Source: Tipula vernalis
Lineage: Eukaryota > Arthropoda > Insecta > Diptera > Tipulidae
Length of the DNA: 64,000 nt
Reading direction: 5' to 3'
Assembly: GCA_958295665.1 (NCBI GenBank)
Contig: OY282558.1
Coordinates: 139,232,577-139,296,576, forward strand
How positions within the stretch are numbered: position 1 is the first letter of the stretch; every line of letters begins with the position of its first letter. The position numbers and the translations under genes were made by a program. Shown in pieces: positions 9,127-21,220 of this stretch. Under the pieces are notes generated by a model. That model made no database searches. It was not told where the DNA came from and saw only the letters and a program-made list of their open reading frames with translations.

Positions 9127-12100
9127 AATCTTATCATAAAATAGAGGAATCCGATGAGCAATTCCAATAAATGCGTTTAGTATTACGTCAAAGAGTTCGC
9201 CAACTTGAGGTATGTTGTGTGGTCACTATATATTGATCTCTATTTGGTTATCAGAAATCCAAGCCAAAATTCTAAAACTTGGTCAGTAGTTAAATTAGGC
9301 CTATATCTTATCACCCAATAAAGGAATCCGATGAGCAATTCCTATAAATGCGTTTAGTATTACGTCAAAGAGTTCGCCAACTTGAGGTATGTTGTGTGGT
9401 TCCTATATATTGATCTCTATTTGGTTATCAGAAATCCAAGCCAAAATTCTAAAACTTGGTCAGTAGTTAAATTAAACCTATATTTAATCACCCAATAAAG
9501 GAATCCGATGAGCAATTCCAATAAATGCGTTTAGTATTACGTCAAAGAGTTCGCCAACTTGAGGTATGTTGTGTGGTCACTATATATTGATCTCTATTTG
9601 GTTATCAGAAATCCAAGCCAAAATTCTTAAACTTGGTCAGTAGTTAAATTAGGCCTATATCTTATCACCCAATAAAGGAATCCGATGAGCAATTCCAATA
9701 AATGCGTTTAGTATTACGTCAAAGATTTCGCCAACTTGAGGTATGTTGTGCGGTCACTATATATTGATCTCTATTTGGTTATCAGAAATCCAAGCCAACA
9801 TTCTAAAACTTGGTCAGTAGTTAAATTAGGCCTATATCTTATCACCCAATAAAGGAATCCGATGAGCAATTCCTATAAATGCGTTTAGTATTACGTCAAA
9901 GAGTTCGCCAACTTGAGGTATGTTGTATGGTTCCTATATATTGATCTCTATTTGGTTATCAGAAATCCAAGCCAAAATTCTAAAACTTGGTCAGTAGTTA
10001 AATTAGGCCTATATCTTATCACCCAATAAAGGAATCCGATGAGCAATTCCTATAAATGCGTTTAGTATTACGTCAAAGAGTTCGCCAACTTGAGGTATGT
10101 TGTATGGTTCCTATATATTGATCTCTATTTGGTTATCAGAAATCCAAGCCAAAATTCTAAAACTTGGTCAGTAGTTAAATTAGGCCTATATTTAATCACC
10201 CAATAAAGGAATCCGATGAGCAATTCCAATAAATGCGTTTAGTATTACGTCAAAGAGTTCGCCAACTTGAGGTATGTTGTGTGGTTCCTATATATTGATC
10301 TCTATTTGGTTATCAGAAATCCAAGCCAAAATTCTAAAACTTGGTCAGTAGTTAAATTAAACCTATATTAAATCACCCAATAAAGGAATCCGATGAGCAA
10401 TTCCAATAAATGCGTTTAGTATTACGTCAAAGAGTTCGCCAACTTGAGGTATGTTGTGCGGTCACTATATATTGATCTCTATTTGGGTATCAGAAATCCA
10501 AGCCAAAATTCTTAAACTTGGTCAGTAGTTAAATTAGGCCTATATCTTATTACCCAATAAAGGAATCCGATGAGCAATTCCTATAAATGCGTTTAGTATT
10601 ACGTCAAAGAGTTCGCCAACTTGAGGTATGTTGTATGGTTCCTATATATTGATCTCTATTTGGTTATCAGAAATCCAAGCCAAAATTCTAAAACTTGGTC
10701 AGTAGTTAAATTAGGCCTATATTTAATCACCCAATAAAGGAATCCGATGAGCAATTCCAATAAATGCGTTTAGTATTACGTCAAAGAGTTCGCCAACTTG
10801 AGGTATGTTGTGTGGTTCCTATATATTGATCTCTATTTGGTTATCAGAAATCCAAGCCAAAATTCTAAAACTTGGTCAGTAGTTAAATTAAACCTATATT
10901 AAATCACCCAATAAAGGAATCCGATGAGCAATTCCAATAAATGCGTTTAGTATTACGTCAAAGAGTTCGCCAACTTGAGGTATGTTGTGCGGTCACTATA
11001 TATTGATCTCTATTTGGGTATCAGAAATCCAAGCCAAAATTCTTAAACTTGGTCAGTAGTTAAATTAGGCCTATATCTTATCACCCAATAAAGGAATCCG
11101 ATGAGCAATTCCTATAAATGCGTTTAGTATTACGTCAAAGAGTTCGCCAACTTGAGGTATGTTGTATGGTTCCTATATATTGATCTCTATTTGGTTATCA
11201 GAAATCCAAGCCAAAATTCTAAAACTTGGTCAGTAGTTAAATTAGGCCTATATCTTATCACCCAATAAAGGAATCCGATGAGCAATTCCTATAAATGCGT
11301 TTAGTATTACGTCAAAGAGTTCGCCAACTTGAGGTATGTTGTATGGTTCCTATATATTGATCTCTATTTGGTTATCAGAAATCCAAGCCAAAATTCTAAA
11401 ACTTGGTCAGTAGTTAAATTAGGCCTATATTTAATCACCCAATAAAGGAATCCGATGAGCAATTCCAATAAATGCGTTTAGTATTACGTCAAAGAGTTCG
11501 CCAACTTGAGGTATGTTGTGTGGTTCCTATATATTGATCTCTATTTGGTTATCAGAAATCCAAGCCAAAATTCTAAAACTTGGTCAGTAGTTAAATTAAA
11601 CCTATATTAAATCACCCAATAAAGGAATCCGATGAGCAATTCCAATAAATGCGTTTAGTATTACGTCAAAGAGTTCGCCAACTTGAGGTATGTTGTGCGG
11701 TCACTATATATTGATCTCTATTTGGGTATCAGAAATCCAAGCCAAAATTCTTAAACTTGGTCAGTAGTTAAATTAGGCCTATATCTTATCACCCAATAAA
11801 GGAATCCGATGAGCAATTCCTATAAATGCGTTTAGTATTACGTCAAAGAGTTCGCCAACTTGAGGTATGTTGTGCGGTCACTATATATTGATCTCTATTT
11901 GGTTATCAGAAATCCAAGCCAACATTCTAAAACTTGGTCAGTAGTTAAATTAGGCCTATATTTAATCACCCAATAAAGGAATCCGATGAGCAATTCCAAT
12001 AAATGCGTTTAGTATTACGTCAAAGAGTTCGCCAACTTGAGGTATGTTGTGTGGTCACTATATATTGATCTCTATTTGGTTATCAGAAATCCAAGCCAAA

Positions 12101-15100
12101 ATTCTAAAACTTGGTCAGTAGTTAAATTAGGCCTATATCTTATCACCCAATAAAGGAATCCGATGAGCAATTCCAATAAATGCGTTTAGTATTACGTCAA
12201 AGAGTTCGCCAACTTGAGGTATGTTGTGCGGTCACTATATATTGATCTCTATTTGGTTATCAGAAATCCAAGCCAACATTCTAAAACTTGGTCAGTAGTT
12301 AAATTAGGCCTATATTTAATCACCCAATAAAGGAATCCGATGAGCAATTCCAATAAATGCGTTTAGTATTACGTCAAAGAGTTCGCCAACTTGAGGTATG
12401 TTGTGTGGTCACTATATATTGATCTCTATTTGGTTATCAGAAATCCAAGCCAAAATTCTAAAACTTGGTCAGTAGTTAAATTAGGCCTATATCTTATCAC
12501 CCAATAAAGGAATCCGATGAGCAATTCCAATAAATGCGTTTAGTATTACGTCAAAGAGTTCGCCAACTTGAGGTATGTTGTGTGGTTCCTATATATTGAT
12601 CTCTATTTGGTTATCAGAAATCCAAACCAAAATTCTAAAACTTGGTCAGTAGTTAAATTAAACCTATATCTTATCACCCAATAAAGGAATCCGATGAGCA
12701 ATTCCAATAAATGCGTTTAGTATTACGTCAAAGAGTTCGCCACTTGAGGTATGTTGTGTGGTCACTATATATTGATCTCTATTTGGTTATCAGAAATCCA
12801 AGCCAAAATTCTAAAACTTGGTCAGTAGTTAAATCAGGCCTATATCTTATCACCCAATAAAGGAATCCGATGAGCAATTCCTATAAATGCGTTTAGTATT
12901 ACGTCAAAGAGTTCGCCAACTTGAGGTATGTTGTGTGGTTCCTATATATTGATCTCTATTTGGGTATCAGAAATCCAAGCCAAAATTCTAAAACTTGGTC
13001 AGTAGTTAAATTAGGCCTATATCTTATCACCCAATAAAGGAATCCGATGAGCAATTCCAATAAATGTGTTTAGTATTACGTCAAAGAGTTCGCCAACTTG
13101 AGGTATGTTGTGCGGTCACTATATATTGATCTCTATTTGGGTATCAGAAATCCAAGCCAAAATTCTTAAACTTGGTCAGTAGTTAAATTAGGCCTATATC
13201 TTATCACCCAATAAAGGAATCCGATGAGCAATTCCAATAAATGCGTTTAGTATTACGTCAAAGAGTTCGCCAACTTGAGGTATGTTGTGCGGTCACTATA
13301 TATTGATCTCTATTTGGTTATCAGAAATCCAAGCCAACATTCTAAAACTTGGTCAGTAGTTAAATTAAACCTATATCTTATCACCCAATAAAGGAATCCG
13401 ATGAGCAATTCCAATAAATGCGTTTAGTATTACGTCAAAGAGTTCGCCAACTTGAGGTATGTTGTGCGGTCACTATATATTGATCTCTATTTGGTTATCA
13501 GAAATCCAAGCCAACATTCTAAAACTTGGTCAGTAGTTAAATTAGGCCTATATTTAATCACCCAATAAAGGAATCCGATGAGCAATTCCAATAAATGCGT
13601 TTAGTATTACGTCAAAGAGTTCGCCAACTTGAGGTATGTTGTGTGGTCACTATATATTGATCTCTATTTGGTTATCAGAAATCCAAGCCAAAATTCTTAA
13701 ACTTGGTCAGTAGTTAAATTAGGCCTATATCTTATCACCCAATAAAGGAATCCGATGAGCAATTCCAATAAATGCGTTTAGTATTACGTCAAAGAGTTCG
13801 CCAACTTGAGGTATGTTGTGCGGTCACTATATATTGATCTCTATTTGGTTATCAGAAATCCAAGCCAACATTCTAAAACTTGGTCAGTAGTTAAATTAGG
13901 CCTATATTTAATCACCCAATAAAGGAATCCGATGAGCAATTCCAATAAATGCGTTTAGTATTACGTCAAAGAGTTCGCCAACTTGAGGTATGTTGTGTGG
14001 TCACTATATATTGATCTCTATTTGGTTATCAGAAATCCAAGCCAAAATTCTAAAACTTGGTCAGTAGTTAAATTAGGCCTATATCTTATCACCCAATAAA
14101 GGAATCCGATGAGCAATTCCAATAAATGCGTTTAGTATTACGTCAAAGAGTTCGCCAACTTGAGGTATGTTGTGTGGTTCCTATATATTGATCTCTATTT
14201 GGTTATCAGAAATCCAAACCAAAATTCTAAAACTTGGTCAGTAGTTAAATTAAACCTATATCTTATCACCCAATAAAGGAATCCGATGAGCAATTCCAAT
14301 AAATGCGTTTAGTATTACGTCAAAGAGTTCGCCAACTTGAGGTATGTTGTGTGGTCACTATATGTATATTGATCTCTATTTGGTTATCAGAAATCCAAGC
14401 CAACATTCTAAAACTTGGTCAGTAGTTAAATTAGGCCTATATCTTATCACCCAATAAAGGAATCCGATGAGCAATTCCTATAAATGCGTTTAGTATTACG
14501 TCAAAGAGTTCGCCAACTTGAGGTATGTTGTGTGGTTCCTATATATTGATCTCTATTTGGTTATCAGAAATCCAAGCCAAAATTCTAAAACTTGGTCAGT
14601 AGTTAAATTAGGCCTATATCTTATCACCCAATAAAGGAATCCGATGAGCAATTCCAATAAATGCGTTTAGTATTACGTCAAAGAGTTCGCCAACTTGAGG
14701 TATGTTGTGTGGTCACTATATGTATATTGATCTCTATTTGGTTATCAGAAATCCAAGCCAAAATTCTAAAACTTGGTCAGTAGTTAAATTAGGCCTATAT
14801 CTTATCACCCAATAAAGGAATCCGATGAGCAATTCCTATAAATGCGTTCAGTATTACGTCAAAGAGTTCGCCAACTTGAGGTATGTTGTGTGGTCACTAT
14901 ATATTGATCTCTATTTGGTTATCAGAAATCCAAGCCAAAATTCTAAAACTTGGTCAGTAGTTAAATCAGGCCTATATCTTATCACCCAATAAAGGAATCC
15001 GATGAGCAATTCCTATAAATGCGTTTAGTATTACGTCAAAGAGTTCGCCAACTTGAGGTATGTTGTATGGTTCCTATATATTGATCTCTATTTGGTTATC

Positions 15101-17883
15101 AGAAATCCAAGCCAAAATTCTAAAACTTGGTCAGTAGTTAAATTAGGCCTATATTTAATCACCCAATAAAGGAATCCGATGAGCAATTCCAATAAATGCG
15201 TTTAGTATTACGTCAAAGAGTTCGCCAACTTGAGGTATGTTGTGTGGTCACTATATATTGATCTCTATTTGGTTATCAGAAATCCAAGCCAAAATTCTAA
15301 AACTTGGTCAGTAGTTAAATTAGGCCTATATTTAATCACCCAATAAAGGAATCCGATGAGCAATTCCAATAAATGCGTTTAGTATTACGTCAAAGAGTTC
15401 GCCAACTTGAGGTATGTTGTGTGGTCACTATATATTGATCTCTATTTGGTTATCAGAAATCCAAGCCAAAATTCTAAAACTTGGTCAGTAGTTAAATCAG
15501 GCCTATATCTTATCACCCAATAAAGGAATCCGATGAGCAATTCCTATAAATGCGTTTAGTATTACGTCAAAGAGTTCGCCAACTTGAGGTATGTTGTGTG
15601 GTTCCTATATATTGATCTCTATTTGGGTATCAGAAATCCAAGCCAAAATTCTAAAACTTGGTCAGTAGTTAAATTAGGCCTATATCTTATCATCCAATAA
15701 AGGAATCCGATGAGCAATTCCAATAAATGTGTTTAGTATTACGTCAAAGAGTTCGCCAACTTGAGGTATGTTGTGCGGTCACTATATATTGATCTCTATT
15801 TGGGTATCAGAAATCCAAGCCAAAATTCTTAAACTTGGTCAGTAGTTAAATTAGGCCTATATCTTATCACCCAATAAAGGAATCCGATGAGCAATTCCAA
15901 TAAATGCGTTTAGTATTACGTCAAAGAGTTCGCCAACTTGAGGTATGTTGTGCGGTCACTATATATTGATCTCTATTTGGTTATCAGAAATCCAAGCCAA
16001 CATTCTAAAACTTGGTCAGTAGTTAAATTAAACCTATATCTTATCACCCAATAAAGGAATCCGATGAGCAATTCCAATAAATGCGTTTAGTATTACGTCA
16101 AAGAGTTCGCCAACTTGAGGTATGTTGTGTGGTTCCTATATATTGATCTCTATTTGGTTATCAGAAATCCAAACCAAAATTCTAAAACTTGGTCAGTAGT
16201 TAAATTAAACCTATATCTTATCACCCAATAAAGGAATCCGATGAGCAATTCCAATAAATGCGTTTAGTATTACGTCAAAGAGTTCGCCAACTTGAGGTAT
16301 GTTGTGTGGTCACTATATGTATATTGATCTCTATTTGGTTATCAGAAATCCAAGCCAAAATTCTAAAACTTGGTCAGTAGTTAAATTAGGCCTATATTTA
16401 ATCACCCAATAAAGGAATCCGATGAGCAATTCCTATAAATGCGTTCAGTATTACGTCAAAGAGTTCGCCAACTTGAGGTATGTTGTGTGCTCACTATATA
16501 TTGATCTCTATTTGGTTATCAGAAATCCAAGCCAAAATTCTAAAACTTGGTCAGTAGTTAAATCAGGCCTATATCTTATCACCCAATAAAGGAATCCGAT
16601 GAGCAATTCCTATAAATGCGTTTAGTATTACGTCAAAGAGTTCGCCAACTTGAGGTATGTTGTGTGTTCACTATATGTATATTGATCTCTATTTGGTTAT
16701 CAGAAATCCAAGCCAAAATTCTAAAACTTGGTCAGTAGTTAAATCAGGCCTATATTTAATCACCCAATAAAGGAATCCGATGAGCAATTCCAATAAATGC
16801 GTTTAGTATTACGTCAAAGAGTTCGCCAACTTGAGGTATGTTGTGTGGTCACTATATATTGATCTCTATTTGGTTATCAGAAATCCAAGCCAAAATTCTA
16901 AAACTTGGTCAGTAGTTAAATCAGGCCTATATCTTATCACCCAATAAAGGAATCCGATGAGCAATTCCTATAAATGCGTTCAGTATTACGTCAAAGAGTT
17001 CGCCAACTTGAGGTATGTTGTGTGGTCACTATATATTGATCTCTATTTGGTTATCAGAAATCCAAGCCAAAATTCTAAAACTTGGTCAGTAGTTAAATCA
17101 GGCCTATATCTTATCACCCAATAAAGGAATCCGATGAGCAATTCCAATAAATGCGTTTAGTATTACGTCAAAGAGTTCGCCAACTTGAGGTATGTTGTGT
17201 GGTCACTATATGTATATTGATCTCTATTTGGTTATCAGAAATCCAAGCCAAAATTCTAAAACTTGGTCAGTAGTTAAATTAGGCCTATATTTAATAACCC
17301 AATAAAGGAATCCGATGAGCAATTCCAATAAATGCGTTTAGTATTACGTCAAAGAGTTCGCCAACTTGAGGTATGTTGTGTGGTCACTATATATTGATCT
17401 CTATTTGGTTATCAGAAATCCAAGCCAAAATTCTAAAACTTGGTCAGTAGTTAAATCAGGCCTATATCTTATCACCCAATAAAGGAATCCGATGAGCAAT
17501 TCCAATAAATGCGTTTAGTATTACGTCAAAGAGTTCGCCAACTTGAGGTATGTTGTGTGGTCACTATATATTGATCTCTATTTGGTTATCAGAAATCCAA
17601 GCCAAAATTCTAAAACTTGGTCAGTAGTTAAATCAGGCCTATATCTTATCACCCAATAAAGGAATCCGATGAGCAATTCCTATAAATGCGTTTAGTATTA
17701 CGTCAAAGAGTTCGCCAACTTGAGGTATGTTGTGTGGTCACTATATATTGATCTCTATTTGGTTATCAGAAATCCAAGCCAAAATCCTAAAACTTGGTCA
17801 GTAGTTAAATTAGGCCTACATCTTATCACCCAATAAAGAAATCTGATCAGTAATACCTATAAATGCGTTTAGTATTATGTCAA
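9127..17883. repeat. 177-bp satellite array, about 49 copies, inside the transposon
   Basis: Head-to-tail units of 177 bp; successive GGAATCCGATGAGCAATTCC starts lie at 9146, 9323 and 9500. Some units are 181 bp owing to TATATGTATAT in place of TATAT (for example near 14360, 14720 and 16315). Units fall into subtypes marked by TTGTGTGGTCACTATA, TTGTGCGGTCACTATA, TTGTGTGGTTCCTATA or TTGTATGGTTCCTATA. These recur in order as about three-unit blocks between 10.0 and 11.8 kb. Edge units (9127-9200 and 17824-17883) are more diverged than internal ones, as expected of unequal exchange. No coding potential. It lies wholly between the transposase gene and the right terminus. Confidence 0.97.
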
Positions 17884-18123
17884 AATACTTATTTAAATCG
17901 GTACGTGCCGTTCTATTTTAATTTATCTTAATCTTTTAATATGTTAAATATATGTAGTATAACTAAAAACAATATATAAAATATATTATTTGCAATTAAA
18001 CTTTTATATAGTTATATCAAAGGTTTCTGAAAAACGCCTAAATGTTACATTTTCACACATACTAGCAAACAAATTGTTGTTTTTGTATTTTTAGGATAAA
18101 TATAGGATAAACTTCACATCGCT
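17884..18123 (+). other. Right arm and terminal inverted repeat of the Ulp1 transposon
   Basis: About 240 bp of AT-rich sequence between the satellite and the piggyBac target, ending in TTTTTAGGATAAATATAGG followed by ATAAACTTCACATCGCT. The reverse complement matches the left end for about 30 bp. CTCCAGAC follows immediately (18124-18131). Confidence 0.85.
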
Positions 18124-18131
18124 CTCCAGAC

Positions 18132-18979
18132 GTTGTCAATTCCTGGTTTATTGGTACATAGAGCGGTTTGCCAAGTATGCATTCTATCCCTGAACGCGAA
18201 TTACAATTTCTATATACATTTGGTATGGTTGATCGATCTGACACATGCGGTAGAGCTAATTGAAGCACAAGATCTTTCAAGAATTCTCGACGATTGTGTG
18301 TTTTGTTTGATCTAGCCGGGTTATTTTCTATGTAAATTTTGTAAGCCGCGACGCAAGCTACATCAATTATATTGTAAACAAATGCTACAGGCCATCTTTT
18401 CGTCCTTCGTTTGGTTGTATAATGAGTGACCAGTTTGTCCATATTATCTACTCCACCTTTTTTTCCATTGTAATAATGAATGATTTCCGGTTTTTTTTTG
18501 TCTCCAATTACTGAATCCGTATAATGCTGCGTAGATAATAATAATACACTCTTATTTTTTTTGGGGACATACGAACAAAGTGTAATATTATCATCGCTGA
18601 ATCCAAAAATTGACGAATAAATTTCCCGAGATCTGGACGGCAACATTTCTTTTGGAACATAGGGTTTATTTTTTTTTAATGTCCCGACTATTGATAAGTC
18701 CCAAGAGATCAATAAACGAGCAAGCGGCAATGTTGTAAAAAAATTGTCAGTTACTATATTTCTCCCAGACCCTTTGAAACGGGCGCATAGGTCCTTGACA
18801 ACCCGCTCTCCTTGATTGATTTCCCTGCCTGATGGTTGCTTACCCGTATATATCTGCCCCGTTATTGGGTAAGAGTTAGCAGCATCGCAAACCCACCATA
18901 CTTTGATCCCATATTTTGCCGGTTTGGACGGCATATACTGGGTGAATCTTGTTCGTCCTACACAAAAAATTTTTTTTTA
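18132..18979 (-). pseudogene. piggyBac transposase catalytic core (copy A, original locus)
   Basis: The minus frame begins VGRTRFTQYMPSKPAKYGIK, then VCDAANSYPITGQIYTG, RNIVTDNFFTTLPLARLL (the second catalytic aspartate), SKNKSV-type strand region, YYNGKKGGVDNMDKL (the third/fourth catalytic aspartates), and TKRRTKRWPVAFVYNIIDVA. The first catalytic aspartate, normally in a xDE block just upstream of the GR...FxQY motif, is absent because the frame is cut by a heptamer array at 18980. The C-terminal end reads TTSG into the CTCCAGAC target of the Ulp1 transposon; residues read beyond that are transposon terminus, not piggyBac. This copy alone has the downstream part (18132-18190), so it is the parental one. 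Confidence 0.85.
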
Positions 18980-19483
18980 TACTGAATACAGAATACAGAA
19001 TACAGAATACTGAATACTGAATACTGAATACTGAATACAGAATACAGAATACTGAATACAGAATACAGAATACAGAATACAGAATACTGAATACAGAATA
19101 CTGAATACTGAATACTGAATACTGAATACTGAATACAGAATACAGAATACAGAATACTGAATACTGAATACTGAATACTGAATACTGAATACTGAATACT
19201 GAATACTGAATACTGAATACTGAATACTGAATACTGAATACTGAATACAGAATAAAGAATACAGAATACTGAATACTGAATACTGAATACTGAATACAGA
19301 ATACAGAATACTGAATACTGAATACAGAATACAGAATACAGAATACTAAATACTGAATACTGAATACAGAATACAGAATACTGAATACTGAATACTGAAT
19401 ACTGAATACTGAATACTGAATACAGAATACAGAATACAGAATACTAAATACAGAATACTGAATACTGAATACTGAATACTGAA
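18980..19483. repeat. (GAATACW)n heptamer array 1
   Basis: About 504 bp of 7-bp units, GAATACT and GAATACA in irregular runs, with rare variants such as GAATAAA (near 19250) and TAAATAC. It starts right after a T-rich tract (…ACAAAAAATTTTTTTTTATA) and ends at TGAACGTGAATT, where piggyBac sequence resumes. Because 7 is not a multiple of 3 and TTCAGTA repeats have no stop codon, the minus strand is open in all frames and encodes only a YSVFSIQ heptapeptide; it is not a gene. Confidence 0.95.
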
Positions 19484-20268
19484 CGTGAATTACAATTTCT
19501 ATATACATTTGGTATGGTTGATCGATCTGACACATGCGGTAGAGCTAATTGAAGCACAAGATCTTTCAAGAATTCTCGACGATTGTGTGTTTTGTTTGAT
19601 CTAGCCGGGTTATTTTCTATGTAAATTTTGTAAGCCGCGACGCAAGCTACATCAATTATATTGTAAACAAATGCTACAGGCCATCTTTTCGTCCTTCGTT
19701 TGGTTGTATAATGAGTGACCAGTTTGTCCATATTATCTACTCCACCTTTTTTTCCATTGTAATAATGAATGATTTCCGGTTTTTTTTTGTCTCCAATTAC
19801 TGAATCCGTATAATGCTGCGTAGATAATAATAATACACTCTTATTTTTTTTGGGGACATACGAACAAAGTGTAATATTATCATCGCTGAATCCAAAAATT
19901 GACGAATAAATTTCCCGAGATCTGGACGGCAACATTTCTTTTGGAACATAGGGTTTATTTTTTTTTAATGTCCCGACTATTGATAAGTCCCAAGAGACCA
20001 ATAAACGAGCAAGCGGCAATGTTGTAAAAAAATTGTCAGTTACTATATTTCTCCCAGACCCTTTGAAACGGGCGCATAGGTCCTTGACAACCCGCTCTCC
20101 TTGATTGATTTCCCTGCCTGATGGTTGCTTACCCGTATATATCTGCCCCGTTATTGGGTAAGAGTTAGCAGCATCGCAAACCCACCATACTTTGATCCCA
20201 TATTTTGCCGGTTTGGACGGCATATACTGGGTGAATCTTGTTCGTCCTACACAAAAAATTTTTTTTTA
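19484..20268 (-). pseudogene. piggyBac transposase core, duplicate B
   Basis: Near-identical copy of 18190-18979 covering the same catalytic segment (TDNFFTT and GVDNMDKL preserved), ending at RNCNSRS and running straight into heptamer sequence. I noted one coding change relative to copy A (LLVSW for LLISW) and the GAACGT/GAACGC edge base. Such identity implies recent duplication. It lacks the N-terminal part, the first catalytic aspartate and the C-terminal finger. Confidence 0.85.
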
Positions 20269-20674
20269 TACTGAATACTGAATACTGAATACAGAATACA
20301 GAATACAGAATACAGAATACAGAATACAGAATACAGAATACAGAATACAGAATACAGAATACAGAATACAGAATACTGAATACTGAATACTGAATACTGA
20401 ATACTGAATACTGAATACAGAATACAGAATACAGAATACTGAATACTGAATACTGAATACTGAATACTGAATACTGAATACAGAATAAAGAATACAGAAT
20501 ACTGAATACTGAATACTGAATACTGAATACAGAATACAGAATACTAAATACTGAATACTGAATACAGAATACAGAATACTGAATACTGAATACTGAATAC
20601 TGAATACTGAATACTGAATACAGAATACAGAATACTAAATACAGAATACTGAATACTGAATACTGAATACTGAA
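20269..20674. repeat. (GAATACW)n heptamer array 2
   Basis: About 406 bp of GAATACT/GAATACA units. It begins after the same T-rich tract as array 1 and contains the same rare GAATAAAG variant (near 20486), followed by the same order of units as array 1. This shows that array and piggyBac segment duplicated together. Confidence 0.95.
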
Positions 20675-20936
20675 CGTGAATTACAATTTCTATATACATT
20701 TGGTATGGTTGATCGATCTGACACATGCGGTAGAGCTAATTGAAGCACAAGATCTTTCAAGAATTCTCGACGATTGTGTGTTTTGTTTGATCTAGCCGGG
20801 TTATTTTCTATGTAAATTTTGTAAGCCGCGACGCAAGCTACATCAATTATATTGTAAACAAATGCTACAGGCCATCTTTTCGTCCTTCGTTTGGTTGTAT
20901 AATGAGTGACCAGTTTGTCCATATTATCTACTCCAC
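20675..20936 (-). pseudogene. piggyBac transposase core, truncated duplicate C
   Basis: Only the C-terminal 262 bp of the duplicated segment, coding from MDKLVTHYTTKRR to RNCNSRS, joined at CTCCAC to a heptamer array. It keeps the last catalytic aspartate but not the others. The breakpoint falls at CTCCAC|TGAATAC, inside the piggyBac frame. Confidence 0.85.
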
Positions 20937-21220
20937 TGAATACTGAATACTGAATACTGAATACAGAATACAGAATACAGAATACTGAATACTGAATACT
21001 GAATACTGAATACTGAATACTGAATACAGAATAAAGAATACAGAATACTGAATACTGAATACTGAATACTGAATACAGAATACAGAATACTAAATACTGA
21101 ATACTGAATACAGAATACAGAATACTGAATACTGAATACTGAATACTGAATACTGAATACTGAATACAGAATACAGAATACTAAATACAGAATACTGAAT
21201 ACTGAATACTGAATACTGAA
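20937..21220. repeat. (GAATACW)n heptamer array 3
   Basis: About 284 bp whose unit order, including the GAATAAAG variant near 21032, matches the final part of array 2. It is therefore a direct duplicate of array 2's tail. Confidence 0.95.

Larger units (their letters stand above)
1022..18123 (+). mobile_element. 17.1-kb DNA transposon with Ulp1/PHD transposase and satellite array
   Basis: The left end is TGTGAAGTTTATCCTA followed by AATTTCTCCTAAAAA (1027-1057). The right end, reverse-complemented, is TGTGAAGTTTATCCTA followed by TATTTATCCTAAAAA. This gives imperfect inverted repeats of about 30 bp, or 35 bp counting a degenerate 5-bp outer edge. The flanks carry a perfect 8-bp duplication, CTCCAGAC, at 1014-1021 and 18124-18131, inside the piggyBac transposase frame. 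An 8-bp duplication fits Mutator-like and KDZ-type elements, as well as hAT and P. The internal gene favours a Mutator/KDZ-like relation. Contents in order: terminal repeats, decayed gypsy with LINE pieces, the 5716-8970 gene, the 177-bp satellite, and the right end. Confidence 0.85.

Noticed and set aside
9127..17883. Regular repeats considered as a CRISPR array
   Set aside because: Units are contiguous 177-bp tandem copies with no unique spacers, in a eukaryotic transposon setting.
18876..19535. Long minus-strand open frame of 219 codons made of YSVFSIQ repeats
   Set aside because: A 7-bp repeat without stops is open in every minus frame; the heptapeptide is a by-product of GAATACW periodicity.
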